Below, in pieces: positions 27,289 through 35,798 of a DNA stretch of 64,000 bases. The stretch is taken from assembly GCF_001887595.1 (NCBI RefSeq), contig NZ_CP017480.1:248001-312000 (forward strand), read 5' to 3'. Source of the DNA: Luteibacter rhizovicinus DSM 16549 (GTDB lineage Bacteria > Pseudomonadota > Gammaproteobacteria > Xanthomonadales > Rhodanobacteraceae). How positions within the stretch are numbered: the first letter of the stretch is position 1; every line of letters starts with the position of its first letter. Both the position numbers and the translations under genes were made by a program. Under the pieces are notes generated by a model that saw only the letters and a program-made list of their open reading frames with translations, was not told the origin of the DNA and searched no databases.

Positions 27289-27945
27289 ATGACGAACCTG
27301 GATCCCCGGCCGACTTCCGATCGTCAGCAACGGGTGCTCCAGGCAGCTTGTGCGTTATTCCTGCGTGACGGTTATCGCGTCAGCATGGGTGCCGTGGCAC
27401 GCGAGGCGGGCGTGTCCAAGCAAACTGTGTATGCGCACTTTGAAAACAAGGACACCCTGTTCCACGCCGCCGTCGAACAACTTGTCTTACCCCTGCATGC
27501 CACCCTCACCCCGGAAAGTCGCGGCCTGAGTACCACGCTCATCGCACTGGCCAGGGCGCACCAGACCTACGTGATGGACCAGGCGCACGTGGCGCTGGGC
27601 CGGATGCTGATCGCGGAAGCACCGCGGTTTCCGGCCGCGGCGCGCACGTTCTTCCGGACCGCGATCGACACCGTGGCGACCCGGCTGGCTGGTTGCATGG
27701 CCGAGGCCATGGACGACGGAATGATGCGCCGCGAGGACCCCGAGGTCGCCGCGGAGCTCTTCCTGTCCATGCTTCACGGGCTCGAAGGGGACCGTCGCCT
27801 CTTCGGCATGCACGCGAGGGGACGAAAGGCACAGGACGACTGGGCGCGACACGCGGTAACTGTATTTATGCATGCGTACGACATCCTTCCGGATGCGTCG
27901 GCACTCACGAACAAGAAACTTGGAAAAGGAACGGAGTTCTCATGA
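27289..27945 (+). CDS. TetR/AcrR-family transcriptional repressor
   Basis: A 218-residue regulator. The N-terminal DNA-binding helix-turn-helix is clear (about residues 12-58: 'QRVLQAACALFLRDGYRVSMGAVAREAGVSKQTVYAHFENKDTLF' in parts), followed by an all-helical ligand-binding C-terminal domain. It is first in an operon with an RND adaptor and pump: its TGA overlaps the adaptor ATG by four bases. It probably represses the operon through the inverted repeat at 27259-27276 and releases it when a pump substrate binds. Confidence 0.93.
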   Translation: MTNLDPRPTSDRQQRVLQAACALFLRDGYRVSMGAVAREAGVSKQTVYAHFENKDTLFHAAVEQLVLPLHATLTPESRGLSTTLIALARAHQTYVMDQAHVALGRMLIAEAPRFPAAARTFFRTAIDTVATRLAGCMAEAMDDGMMRREDPEVAAELFLSMLHGLEGDRRLFGMHARGRKAQDDWARHAVTVFMHAYDILPDASALTNKKLGKGTEFS

Positions 27946-29189
27946 ATCCCCTGCCCCTGCGCACACCCCTGCTGGCCATCGGTCTCGCCGCGGCACTCGC
28001 CGCCTGCCACAAGCAGGAAGCACCGCCGGCGCCACCACCGGCCCCGGTAGGCGTCATTGACGCCCAGCCGCAGACCGTTCCCCTGATCCAGGATCAGGTC
28101 GGACGCATCTCCGCCCTGCGCACGGCCGATGTACGTGCCCGCGTGCCCGGCATCCTGCTCAAGCGCGTCTACGCGGAAGGCACGGACGTGAAGGCGGGGC
28201 AGAAGCTCTTCCAGATCGACCCGCAGCCGCTTACGGCCGAGCTCAACTCGCAGCTCGCCCTGCTCGCCTCGGCGCGCGCGACGGCAGCCAACAACAAGGC
28301 CACGGCCGACCGCAATCGCGGCCTGATCGGCAAGAACTACGTGTCACGGCAGGACCTGGACACCGCCGAGGCCGCCCAGCGTACGGCCGACGCCGCCGTC
28401 AAGCAGGCCGAAGCCAACGTCCAGTCGGCCCGGATCAACCTGGGCTTCACCGACGTCGTCTCGCCGATCGATGGCCGTGCCGGCCAGCAGCAGGTGACCG
28501 AAGGCGCGCTCGTCGGCCAGGGTGACACCACCCTGCTGACCCAGGTCGACCAGATCGACCAGGTCTACGTGAACTTCAGCATGTCGGTGTCCGATCTCGA
28601 CACCATGCGCCGCGCCGCCGCGTCGGGCGACGCCACGCTCTCGGCCACCGACAAGTCCACGGTCAGCATCCAGCTGCCGGATGGCTCCGACTACAACGAG
28701 AAGGGCATGCTCGACTTCTCCTCGGCCACGGTGAACCCGCAAACGGGTACGGTGAACCTGCGCGCGCAGCTCGCCAATCCCGACATTCGCCTGCTGCCGG
28801 GCCAGTTCGTGACGGTCAAGGCCAACCTGGGCAACCTGCACAACGTGTACCTGGTGCCCCAGGCCGCCGTGCTGCGCGACCCGGGCAGCGCCTATGTGCT
28901 CGTCGTCGGCGAAGGCAAGACCAAGGATCCGCAGACGGGTGAGGAGAAGACCGTGCAGTCCGCGGCCGTCCGTCGCCCGATCGTCACCGACCGCATCAAC
29001 GGTGCGAACTGGATCGTCACCGGCGGCCTGAAGCCGGGCGACAAGATCATCATCGACGGCCTCGCCAAAGCGAAGGAAAACGGCCCGGTGAACGCATCCC
29101 CGGCAAAGGCCACGCAGGACGCCGGTGCCCCTGGCGCCCCCGCTCCGGCAAAGGCAGCCTCTTCGGCCGCCCCCGCCGGCAAGCAGTAA
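27942..29189 (+). CDS. RND efflux periplasmic adaptor (MFP), lipoprotein
   Basis: A 415-residue membrane-fusion protein. The signal ends in the lipobox 'LAAALAAC' with C22 as the lipidated residue, followed by a Pro/Ala linker. The lipoyl halves ('VRARVPGILLKRVYAEGTDVKAGQKLF' in parts and 'VSPIDGRAGQQQVTEGALV'), the coiled hairpin between them, and the beta-barrel ('TGTVNLRAQLANPDIRLLPGQFV') match AcrA/MexA. The last 35 residues are a Pro/Ala/Lys-rich tail. It bridges the inner-membrane pump and an outer-membrane channel. The ATG at 27942 overlaps the tetR stop. Confidence 0.95.
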   Translation: MNPLPLRTPLLAIGLAAALAACHKQEAPPAPPPAPVGVIDAQPQTVPLIQDQVGRISALRTADVRARVPGILLKRVYAEGTDVKAGQKLFQIDPQPLTAELNSQLALLASARATAANNKATADRNRGLIGKNYVSRQDLDTAEAAQRTADAAVKQAEANVQSARINLGFTDVVSPIDGRAGQQQVTEGALVGQGDTTLLTQVDQIDQVYVNFSMSVSDLDTMRRAAASGDATLSATDKSTVSIQLPDGSDYNEKGMLDFSSATVNPQTGTVNLRAQLANPDIRLLPGQFVTVKANLGNLHNVYLVPQAAVLRDPGSAYVLVVGEGKTKDPQTGEEKTVQSAAVRRPIVTDRINGANWIVTGGLKPGDKIIIDGLAKAKENGPVNASPAKATQDAGAPGAPAPAKAASSAAPAGKQ

Positions 29190-29201
29190 CGGAGTTTCGT
29201 C

Positions 29202-32200
29202 ATGCCGACTTTCTTCATCGACCGCCCCATTTTCGCGTGGGTCGTGGCGATCCTGATCAGCCTTTGCGGCACGATCTCCCTGTTGAACATGGGTATCGAG
29301 TCGTATCCGAACATCGCACCGCCGCAGGTCGTCGTCACGGCGACCTACCCGGGTGCGAGCGCGGACACGACCGAAAAGACCGTGACCCAGGTGATCGAGC
29401 AGCAGCTGACCGGTATCGATCACCTGCTCTATTTCAGCTCCGCCTCCAGCTCCAGCGGCACAGCAACCGTCACGCTGACGTTCGAGACCGGTACCGATCC
29501 GGACATCGCCCAGGTCCAGGTGCAGAACAAGGTGTCGCTCGCGACGCCTCGCCTGCCTTCGGAAGTCACCCAGCAGGGCGTCGTGGTGGCCAAGTCCAAC
29601 CCCGACTTCCTGATGTTCGTGGCGTTGATCTCGTCCAATCCGGCCATCGACGGCAACCGCCTGACCGACATCGTCTCCTCGCAGGTGCTCGACCAGGTCG
29701 CCCGTATCCCGGGCGTGGGCAGCACGCGTCAGCTGGGTTCCGAGTACGGCATGCGCGTCTGGCTGAATCCGGACAAGCTGCGTGGCTACGGCCTCTCGGC
29801 GACCGCGCTCAGTAACGCGCTCAGCACGCAGAACGTCCAGTTCGCCGCCGGCTCGATCGGTACGGATCCGGCCGTCAACGGGCAGGGCTTCAGCGCCACG
29901 GTGTCGGCGGAAGGCCGCTTCACCACGCCGGAAGAGTTCTCGAACATCATCATCCGCGCGAACAACGACGGCACCGTCGTTCGCCTGAAAGATGTCGCGC
30001 GCGTCGAACTCGGCCCCCAGACCTACGGCTTCAATGCCCAGTGGAGTGGCACGCCCACCGGTTCCTTCGGTGTGCAGCTGCTGCCCGGCGCGAACGCGCT
30101 GGACGTCGCCAACGCCGTACGCGCCAAGATGACCGACCTGGCCAAGAGCTTCCCGGACGGTGTCACCTGGTTCGCTCCGTACGACACGACCCAGTTCGTG
30201 ACGATCTCCATCACGGAAGTGGTGCATACCCTGGTCGAGGCGATCATCCTCGTCTTCCTGGTGATGCTGCTGTTCCTTCAGAACTTCCGCGCCACGATCA
30301 TCCCGACCCTGGTCATCCCGGTGGCCTTGCTCGGCACCTTCCTCGGTCTGTCGCCGCTCGGCTTCACCGTCAACCAGCTCACCCTGTTCGGCATGGTGCT
30401 GGCCATCGGTATCGTGGTCGATGACGCGATCGTGGTGATCGAGAACGTCGAACGCATCATGTCGGAGGAAGGCTTGCCGCCTGCCGCCGCCACGCGCAAG
30501 GCCATGGGCCAGATCACCGGCGCCATCGTGGCCATCACCGTGGTGCTGGCGGCGGTGTTCGTGCCCTCGGCCCTGCAGCCGGGTGCCTCGGGCATCATCT
30601 ACAAGCAGTTCGCACTGACGATCGCGGTGTCGATGGGCTTCTCGGCCTTCCTCGCCCTGTCGTTCACGCCGGCCCTTTGCGCGACGATCCTCAAGCCGAC
30701 CCACGGCGAGCGGAAGAACATCGTCTACCGCAAGTTCAACCAGGTGTTCGACAAGGTCCAGCACACCTATTCCGGTCACATCGGCAGCGCGATTCGTCAT
30801 GCCCCGCGCTGGATGATCGTGTTCGTGCTGATCGCCGTGCTCTGCGGTTTCCTGTTCGCCAGGTTGCCGACCAGCTTCGTCCCCGACGAAGACCAGGGCT
30901 ACGCGCTGGCCATCGTGCAGCTGCCGCCCGGTTCGAGCATCGCCCGCACCGAAAAAGTGATGACGGACATGCGTGCCATCATCCTGAAAGACCCCTCGGT
31001 CGCCGGCGTGTTCCAGATCTCCGGCTTCAGCTTCGTGGGCTCGGGTGAAAACGTCGGCATGAACTTCATCAAGCTGAAGGACTGGGATACCCGTGACCTC
31101 ACGGCCACCCAGATCATCCAGCAGATGAACGGCAAGATGCAGGCCGTGCGCAACGCCACGATCTTCGTGGTCAACCTGCCCACGATCCGCGGCCTGTCGC
31201 AGTTCGGCGGTATCGACATGTACCTGCAGGCGCGTGCCGGCCAGTCGCGTGACGAACTGACCCAGGCCCGCAATGCCCTGCTCGGCGCCTCGGCGCAGAA
31301 CAAGGCCCTGGTCGGTATTCGTCCGAACACCCTGGAAGACGCACCGCTGCTGCAGCTGAGCGTGGATCGCACCCAGGCACAGACCATGGGCCTGAATGTC
31401 AGCGATATCTATACCGCGATCCAGCTCACGCTGGCTCCGGTGTACATCAACGACTTCCAGTACGGTGGCCGCGTGAAGCGCGTGATGCTGCAGGCCGACG
31501 CCCCCTACCGCATGGGTACGGACGCGTTCGCCCACATCTTCACGCCCAGCACGCTGGCCTCGGCCTCGTCCAGCAGCACGTCGAGCACCACGGGCAGTTC
31601 GGTGGCCAGTGCATCCACGGCGACCGACAGCTCGATGATCCCGCTGTCCACCGTGGTCCACTCGAAGTGGACGATGGCGGCACCGACGCTCAACCGTTAC
31701 AACGGCTACTCGGCGGTGGAAATCGTCGGTAACGAAGCGCCGGGTTACTCCACCGGCCAGGCCATGGGTGTCGTCGAAGGCATCGTCAACGACAAGCTGC
31801 CGAAGGGCTTCGGTTACGACTGGACAGGTCAGTCGTACCAGGAAATCCTCTCCGGTAACTCGTCGACGATGTTGCTGGCACTGTCCATCGTCATCGTGTT
31901 CCTCTGCCTTGCCGCCCTGTACGAAAGCTGGTCGATCCCGGTTGCCGTGCTGCTGGTGGTGCCGCTGGGCATCCTCGGTACCGTCGTCTTCTCGATGCTC
32001 CGCGGCCTGCCGAACGACATCTACTTCAAGATCGGCATGATCACGGTGATCGGCCTGGCGGCGAAGAACGCCATCCTGATCGTCGAGTTCGCGGTGGAGA
32101 AGCAGCAGGAAGGCAAGACGCTTCGCGAAGGCGTGGTCGAGGCATCCCGCCTGCGACTCCGCCCCATCCTGATGACCTCGCTGGCCTTCATCCTCGGCGT

Positions 32201-32525
32201 GTTCCCGCTGGCGATCTCGACCGGCGCGGGTGCGAACTCCCGCCACGCGATCGGCACGGGCGTCATCGGCGGCATGCTCTTCGCCACCTTCCTCGGCCTG
32301 CTGCTGATCCCGGTGTTCTACGTCAGCGTCCGCCGCATGCTGGGCGACAAGCTGGACGAAGTCTCCAAGACGATGCCGCACGTCGGTCACGACGACGACA
32401 ACGATCCGCACGGCGGTGGTGATGGTCACGGCCCGCACGACGGTGGCCCGACCAACCTCCAGCCGCATGCACCGAATGTGGGCGATGTAAGAGCCTTCGA
32501 TTCGGAACCGCATCGCGGCACGTAA
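29202..32525 (+). CDS. RND (HAE1-type) multidrug efflux permease
   Basis: A 1107-residue inner-membrane proton antiporter of the AcrB/MexB group, longer than the usual 1040-1050. It starts 'MPTFFIDRPIFAWVVAI'; the proton-relay pair is D407-D408 in 'GIVVDDAIVVIENVE'. Two unusual parts are visible: a Ser/Thr/Ala-rich low-complexity insertion at about residues 784-812 in the second periplasmic loop, and a C-terminal cytoplasmic tail from about 1060 rich in His, Asp and Gly. It should export drugs or other amphiphiles with the adaptor encoded 12 bp upstream. No outer-membrane factor is in the operon, so it must borrow a TolC/OprM-like channel. A strong terminator follows. Confidence 0.95.
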   Translation: MPTFFIDRPIFAWVVAILISLCGTISLLNMGIESYPNIAPPQVVVTATYPGASADTTEKTVTQVIEQQLTGIDHLLYFSSASSSSGTATVTLTFETGTDPDIAQVQVQNKVSLATPRLPSEVTQQGVVVAKSNPDFLMFVALISSNPAIDGNRLTDIVSSQVLDQVARIPGVGSTRQLGSEYGMRVWLNPDKLRGYGLSATALSNALSTQNVQFAAGSIGTDPAVNGQGFSATVSAEGRFTTPEEFSNIIIRANNDGTVVRLKDVARVELGPQTYGFNAQWSGTPTGSFGVQLLPGANALDVANAVRAKMTDLAKSFPDGVTWFAPYDTTQFVTISITEVVHTLVEAIILVFLVMLLFLQNFRATIIPTLVIPVALLGTFLGLSPLGFTVNQLTLFGMVLAIGIVVDDAIVVIENVERIMSEEGLPPAAATRKAMGQITGAIVAITVVLAAVFVPSALQPGASGIIYKQFALTIAVSMGFSAFLALSFTPALCATILKPTHGERKNIVYRKFNQVFDKVQHTYSGHIGSAIRHAPRWMIVFVLIAVLCGFLFARLPTSFVPDEDQGYALAIVQLPPGSSIARTEKVMTDMRAIILKDPSVAGVFQISGFSFVGSGENVGMNFIKLKDWDTRDLTATQIIQQMNGKMQAVRNATIFVVNLPTIRGLSQFGGIDMYLQARAGQSRDELTQARNALLGASAQNKALVGIRPNTLEDAPLLQLSVDRTQAQTMGLNVSDIYTAIQLTLAPVYINDFQYGGRVKRVMLQADAPYRMGTDAFAHIFTPSTLASASSSSTSSTTGSSVASASTATDSSMIPLSTVVHSKWTMAAPTLNRYNGYSAVEIVGNEAPGYSTGQAMGVVEGIVNDKLPKGFGYDWTGQSYQEILSGNSSTMLLALSIVIVFLCLAALYESWSIPVAVLLVVPLGILGTVVFSMLRGLPNDIYFKIGMITVIGLAAKNAILIVEFAVEKQQEGKTLREGVVEASRLRLRPILMTSLAFILGVFPLAISTGAGANSRHAIGTGVIGGMLFATFLGLLLIPVFYVSVRRMLGDKLDEVSKTMPHVGHDDDNDPHGGGDGHGPHDGGPTNLQPHAPNVGDVRAFDSEPHRGT

Positions 32526-32545
32526 GAGAAGCAACATCGCGAACG

Positions 32546-32575
32546 AAAAAGCCCGGCGAAAGCCGGGCTTTTTTT
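32546..32575 (+). terminator. Intrinsic terminator of the RND operon
   Basis: AAAAAGCCCGGC-GAAA-GCCGGGCTTTTT forms a long GC-rich stem with a tetraloop and a run of seven T residues, 20 bp past the pump stop codon. Confidence 0.93.
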
Positions 32576-32583
32576 ATGTTCCA

Positions 32584-32609
32584 TGTAGGAGCCGATTCAT
32601 CGGCGATGC
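32584..32609 (+). repeat. Single REP half-site (ATC family)
   Basis: One forward copy of GAGCCGATTCATCGGCGA with its TGTAG head, just past the RND terminator and without an inverted partner. Confidence 0.75.
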
Positions 32610-32707
32610 TCTCCGCCCCAACTCGTCGCACACACCGAAAGAAACCACCCACCTCACTCCCCTCTCCCACCCGACAGAACGCAGGAGCGACTGAATCAAC
32701 CCTTGGT

Positions 32708-32725
32708 GATCCGGAAACACGGATC
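32708..32725. promoter_or_regulatory. Inverted repeat upstream of brnT
   Basis: GATCCG-GAAACA-CGGATC is a 6+6 inverted repeat 79 bp ahead of the brnT start. It could be an operator for the toxin module; no promoter hexamers near it are convincing. Confidence 0.3.
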
Positions 32726-32804
32726 TCTCCATGGACGAAAACTCAGAATCCTTCCATTCCCAACCACCCGTTGAACGTAGTTCCATGTTCGTGCGGGGTC
32801 AGTC

Positions 32805-33098
32805 ATGACCCTGAACTTCGAGTGGCATGCCGCGAAAGCACGTTCAAACCTATCGAAACACGGCGTCTCCTTCGAAACGGCCCGCCTCATCTTCAACGAC
32901 CCTCACTATGTCGAAATGCCGCGCCCCGACCACTGTGTCGAAGAGCGTATTCGTATCGTCGCCTTGGGCGCTGGCAGTTTACTGTTTGTTGTTTTCACCT
33001 GGCGTGGCCAGAACATCCGCCTCATCTCAGCCCGAAAGGCCAACCATAATGAATCCCTTGGATACTGGACCAATCGTCACGTGCACGCTCGAACCTGA
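32805..33098 (+). CDS. brnT: BrnT-family ribonuclease toxin
   Basis: A 97-residue protein of the BrnT family (PF04365, RelE-like fold). 'FEWHAAKARSNLSKHGVSFETARLIFNDP', read in parts, is the family N-terminus; 'CVEERIRIVALGAGSLLFVVFTWRG' and 'IRLISARKANHNE' follow the family pattern with conserved basic residues. BrnT toxins cleave RNA and are held by the antitoxin BrnA, normally encoded just downstream. Here the 3' end overlaps the next gene by 50 nt. A 'GGGG' ribosome-binding site lies 7 bp ahead of the ATG. Confidence 0.88.
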   Translation: MTLNFEWHAAKARSNLSKHGVSFETARLIFNDPHYVEMPRPDHCVEERIRIVALGAGSLLFVVFTWRGQNIRLISARKANHNESLGYWTNRHVHART

Positions 33099-33462
33099 TG
33101 CTCAACCGACGGCCGAGCAGATCGCCGAGCTTGCCGCGCTCGAAGACCGCCCCATCGATTACAGCGACATCCCCGAAACCCCTCCGGACGCCCTCTGGAT
33201 GAGGCTTGGACCTGGTGGCCATTTCCTCGGACGCCTGATGGCTGAAGCCCGGGAACGTGAGCTCGCCGGCGGCCCCTTCGACCACATTGAGCGGTTGCTC
33301 CCGGCATTGATCGCAAGGGTTGCCGCCATGGAAGATAACTGCATCAACTTGAGCGACATGCCCGAAATGGCGCCCTATGCGCTGACGCTGATAACGGGTG
33401 ACGGTCCCAGCCTCGAAGCACTCATGCCGGAAGCCCGTGAACTCGCCTTCGCTACCGCTTAG
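33049..33462 (+). CDS. BrnT partner: atypical BrnA-like protein with internal duplication, no ribbon-helix-helix seen
   Basis: A 137-residue acidic protein starting inside brnT. Residues about 20-50 ('TAEQIAELAALEDRPIDYSDIPE' in parts) resemble the N-terminal region of BrnA antitoxins. The expected C-terminal ribbon-helix-helix ('LRxDxDVxxWFK...GYQTRIN'-type) is missing. Instead the same unit repeats: 'AALEDRPIDYSDIPETPPDAL ... LMAEARE' near 28-70 and 'AAMEDNCINLSDMPEMAPYAL ... LMPEARE' near 90-132. By position it should be the antitoxin, perhaps a toxin-wrapping form unable to bind DNA. The function is inferred only from context and partial resemblance. Confidence 0.65.
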   Translation: MNPLDTGPIVTCTLEPDAQPTAEQIAELAALEDRPIDYSDIPETPPDALWMRLGPGGHFLGRLMAEARERELAGGPFDHIERLLPALIARVAAMEDNCINLSDMPEMAPYALTLITGDGPSLEALMPEARELAFATA

Positions 33463-33467
33463 CCCAA

Positions 33468-33494
33468 AAAAAACCCCGGCAATGCCGGGGTTTT
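33468..33494. terminator. Bidirectional intrinsic terminator
   Basis: ACCCCGGC-AAT-GCCGGGGT flanked by an A-run on the left and a T-run on the right lies between the convergent BrnT partner gene and the acyl-CoA dehydrogenase, and can end both transcripts. Confidence 0.88.
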
Positions 33495-33527
33495 CGTATT
33501 CAAAGATCCAGGGAAAAGAACTGCGCC

Positions 33528-34688
33528 TCAGCGCAACCCCGTCTCCGCACGCGCAATCACCAGTCGCTGGATCTCGCTCGTCCCCTCATAGATCTCAGTG
33601 ATCTTCGCATCGCGGAAGTAACGCTCCAGCGGCATTTCCTTCGAGTAACCCATGCCACCGTGGATCTGCACCGCCTGGTGGGTGATCCACATCGCCGCTT
33701 CCGAGGCGACCAGCTTGGCCATCGAAGCTTCGGTACCGAAACGACCGCCGGTCTTTTCGACCTGGCCCTTCACCCACGCGGCGCGCAGGGTCAGCAGCAG
33801 GGCCGAGTCCAGCTTGCACTTCATATCGGCGATCTTGGACTGGGTCATCTGGAACGTGCCGATCGGGTGGCCAAAGGCCTTGCGATCGCGCGACCAGGTC
33901 AGCGTCGCTTCGTACGCGGCGCGGGCGAGCCCGATCGCCTGAGACGCGATGCCGATGCGGCCAGCGTCCAGCACGCCCATGGCGATGCCGAAGCCCTTGC
34001 CTTCGGCGCCGAGCATGTCGTCCGCCGGGCACACGTAGTCGTGGAATTCGATTTCGCAGGTGGCCGAGGCGCGGATGCCGAGCTTCGGCTCGGTCTTGCC
34101 GGCCAGGAAGCCCGGACGCTTCGTGTCGATGATGAAGGCCGACACCCCGCGCGCGCCCATCCCCGGCGTGGTGACCGCGAACAGGACGATATAGCGGGCA
34201 ACCGGGCCGGACGTGATCCAGCTCTTCTTGCCGTTGATCACCCAGTCACCCGCGTCGTTCTTCACGGCACGCGTGTGCATGTTCGAAGCATCGGAGCCGG
34301 ACTGCGGCTCGGTGAGCGCATAGGCGCCGATGGCCTCGCCCGAGGCAATCGCACGAACGTACTTCTGCTTCTGCTCTTCGGTGCCGTTCTTCAGGATGCC
34401 GTTGCAGAACAGCGAATTGTTGACCGACATGATCGTCGACGTGGCGGCATCGGCCGCGGCGATCTCGACCATGGCCAGCACGTAGGCCACCGGGTCCATG
34501 CCCGCACCGCCGTACTCCTCGGGCACTTCGATGCCCATCAGGCCCAGCTGACCCATTTCCTGGATGTTCTCCAGCGGGAACTCGCCCTTCGCGTCGTGTT
34601 CGGCGGCGACAGGGGCGATGCGCTTCTGGGCGAAGTCACGGGCGATGGACTGGATCGACAGTTGGTCGTCGGTAAAGCGGAAATCCAT
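33528..34688 (-). CDS. Short/medium-chain acyl-CoA dehydrogenase
   Basis: A 386-residue FAD enzyme starting 'MDFRFTDDQLSIQSIARDFA', with GAGGA six bases ahead of this ATG; a second in-frame ATG two codons earlier lacks that spacing. The catalytic glutamate is E368 in 'YEGTSEIQRLVIAR'. 'GAYALTEPQSGSDASN', 'GKKSWITSG' and 'QIHGGMGYSKEMPLERYFRDAKI' (in parts) are family signatures of the butyryl/short-chain branch. It would oxidise acyl-CoA to trans-2-enoyl-CoA, passing electrons to ETF. It stands alone and the chain length preferred is not readable. Confidence 0.92.
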   Translation of the reverse strand: MDFRFTDDQLSIQSIARDFAQKRIAPVAAEHDAKGEFPLENIQEMGQLGLMGIEVPEEYGGAGMDPVAYVLAMVEIAAADAATSTIMSVNNSLFCNGILKNGTEEQKQKYVRAIASGEAIGAYALTEPQSGSDASNMHTRAVKNDAGDWVINGKKSWITSGPVARYIVLFAVTTPGMGARGVSAFIIDTKRPGFLAGKTEPKLGIRASATCEIEFHDYVCPADDMLGAEGKGFGIAMGVLDAGRIGIASQAIGLARAAYEATLTWSRDRKAFGHPIGTFQMTQSKIADMKCKLDSALLLTLRAAWVKGQVEKTGGRFGTEASMAKLVASEAAMWITHQAVQIHGGMGYSKEMPLERYFRDAKITEIYEGTSEIQRLVIARAETGLR

Positions 34689-34836
34689 GAGCATTCCTCG
34701 GGCCGGCCGGGAGGCTGGCAAGTCTTGGGGTAGAGACAAGCCGCCCATTCTAACGGCCGTTCGAGCCATTGCCTCCATGCACTGCAACATCGGCCTTGAC
34801 GCTGGGCCGGCGGGGCCCCATCCTTATGTATCTCTC

Positions 34837-34846
34837 TATCGCGATA
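34837..34846. promoter_or_regulatory. Palindromic operator candidate ahead of the ArsR-methyltransferase gene
   Basis: TATCGCGATA is a perfect 10-bp palindrome 12 bp ahead of the ATG at 34859, just before the AAAAGGA ribosome-binding site. Its position fits autoregulation by the ArsR-type protein encoded downstream. Confidence 0.5.
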
Positions 34847-34858
34847 AAAGGATTCGGC

Positions 34859-35785
34859 ATGGATTTGTCGACGGCCTCCACCGTGCTTCGCCTGCTGGCC
34901 GACCCGACGCGCGTTCGCCTGCTCGCCCTGCTGGACCGCGAGGAGTTGACCGTGGCCGAACTGGCCTCCGTGCTGCACCTGGCCCAGCCGCGCGTATCCA
35001 CCCATCTGGCCAAGCTCAAGGAAGCCGAGCTGGTGCGCGATCGACGTGCCGGTGTGTCCGCCTATTATCGGGCCAATGCGGACGCCGACCCCACGCTGGC
35101 TGCCCTGGTGGCCTCCCTCCGCGACACCCTGAGCGACGCCCTGCTGCGGGAAGACGCCGAGCGCCTGCCCGCCGTACTCGCGCAGCGAGCGCGCACGGAG
35201 GGCTGGGCCGATACCGTCGCCGGCGACATGGAGCGCCACTACTCACCGGGCCGCACCTGGGAAACCCTCGCCCGCTCCCTGCTCCAGTTGCTCTCGACCG
35301 GCGATGTCCTGGACATCGCCTCCGGCGACGGGGTGACCGCGGAACTGCTCGCCCCGCATGCGCATTCCATCGTCTGCGTCGACAGTTCCGAGCGTGTCGT
35401 GGATGCCGCGCGCCAGCGCCTGGCCAGCTTCACGAATGTCGACGTGCGCACCGGCGACATGCACGACCTGGACCTGGAAGCCAACCGATTCGACCTTGTC
35501 CTGCTGCTCCACGCCCTCACCTATGCCGAGCGGCCGGAAACGGTATTTACCGAGGTGGCACGCGTGCTGAAGCCCGGCGGCCGGCTTCTCGTCTCGACCC
35601 TGGGCGAACACGAGCATCGCGCCGTGATCGAGCCCTTCGACCACCGCAATCTCGGCTTTACCTGCGACAGCCTGGTCGCGATGGCGACGGCCGCCGGCCT
35701 CGACGTCGTCAGCTGCGAACGCCTCAGCCGCGAGCGCCGCGCACCGCATTTCGAAGTGATCAGCCTGCTCGCACGCAAGCCCTGA
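34859..35785 (+). CDS. ArsR-family regulator fused to a SAM-dependent methyltransferase domain (SahR-like)
   Basis: A 308-residue fusion. Residues 1-95 are an ArsR winged helix ('[48 protein letters not shown]' in parts), without the metal-binding cysteines of ArsR/SmtB. Residues about 120-308 are a class I methyltransferase fold with motif I '[16 protein letters not shown]' near 149 and '[16 protein letters not shown]'. It sits 13 bp ahead of metH. Fusions of this type next to methionine genes are proposed to sense S-adenosylmethionine or S-adenosylhomocysteine (SahR-like repressors), so the second domain is probably a ligand sensor rather than an enzyme. The ATG at 34859 has AAAAGGA at a 7-bp spacing. 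Confidence 0.85.
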   Translation: MDLSTASTVLRLLADPTRVRLLALLDREELTVAELASVLHLAQPRVSTHLAKLKEAELVRDRRAGVSAYYRANADADPTLAALVASLRDTLSDALLREDAERLPAVLAQRARTEGWADTVAGDMERHYSPGRTWETLARSLLQLLSTGDVLDIASGDGVTAELLAPHAHSIVCVDSSERVVDAARQRLASFTNVDVRTGDMHDLDLEANRFDLVLLLHALTYAERPETVFTEVARVLKPGGRLLVSTLGEHEHRAVIEPFDHRNLGFTCDSLVAMATAAGLDVVSCERLSRERRAPHFEVISLLARKP

Positions 35786-35798
35786 CCGGAGACCGCCG

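Noticed and set aside
28344..32537. A 1397-codon minus-strand open frame opposite the RND adaptor and pump
   Set aside because: Shadow of the RND genes; composition is His/Asp/Arg/Gly-rich without any fold pattern.
35786..35798. SAM or cobalamin riboswitch ahead of metH
   Set aside because: Only 13 bp separate the regulator stop from the metH start, and no riboswitch motif is seen upstream of the regulator either.
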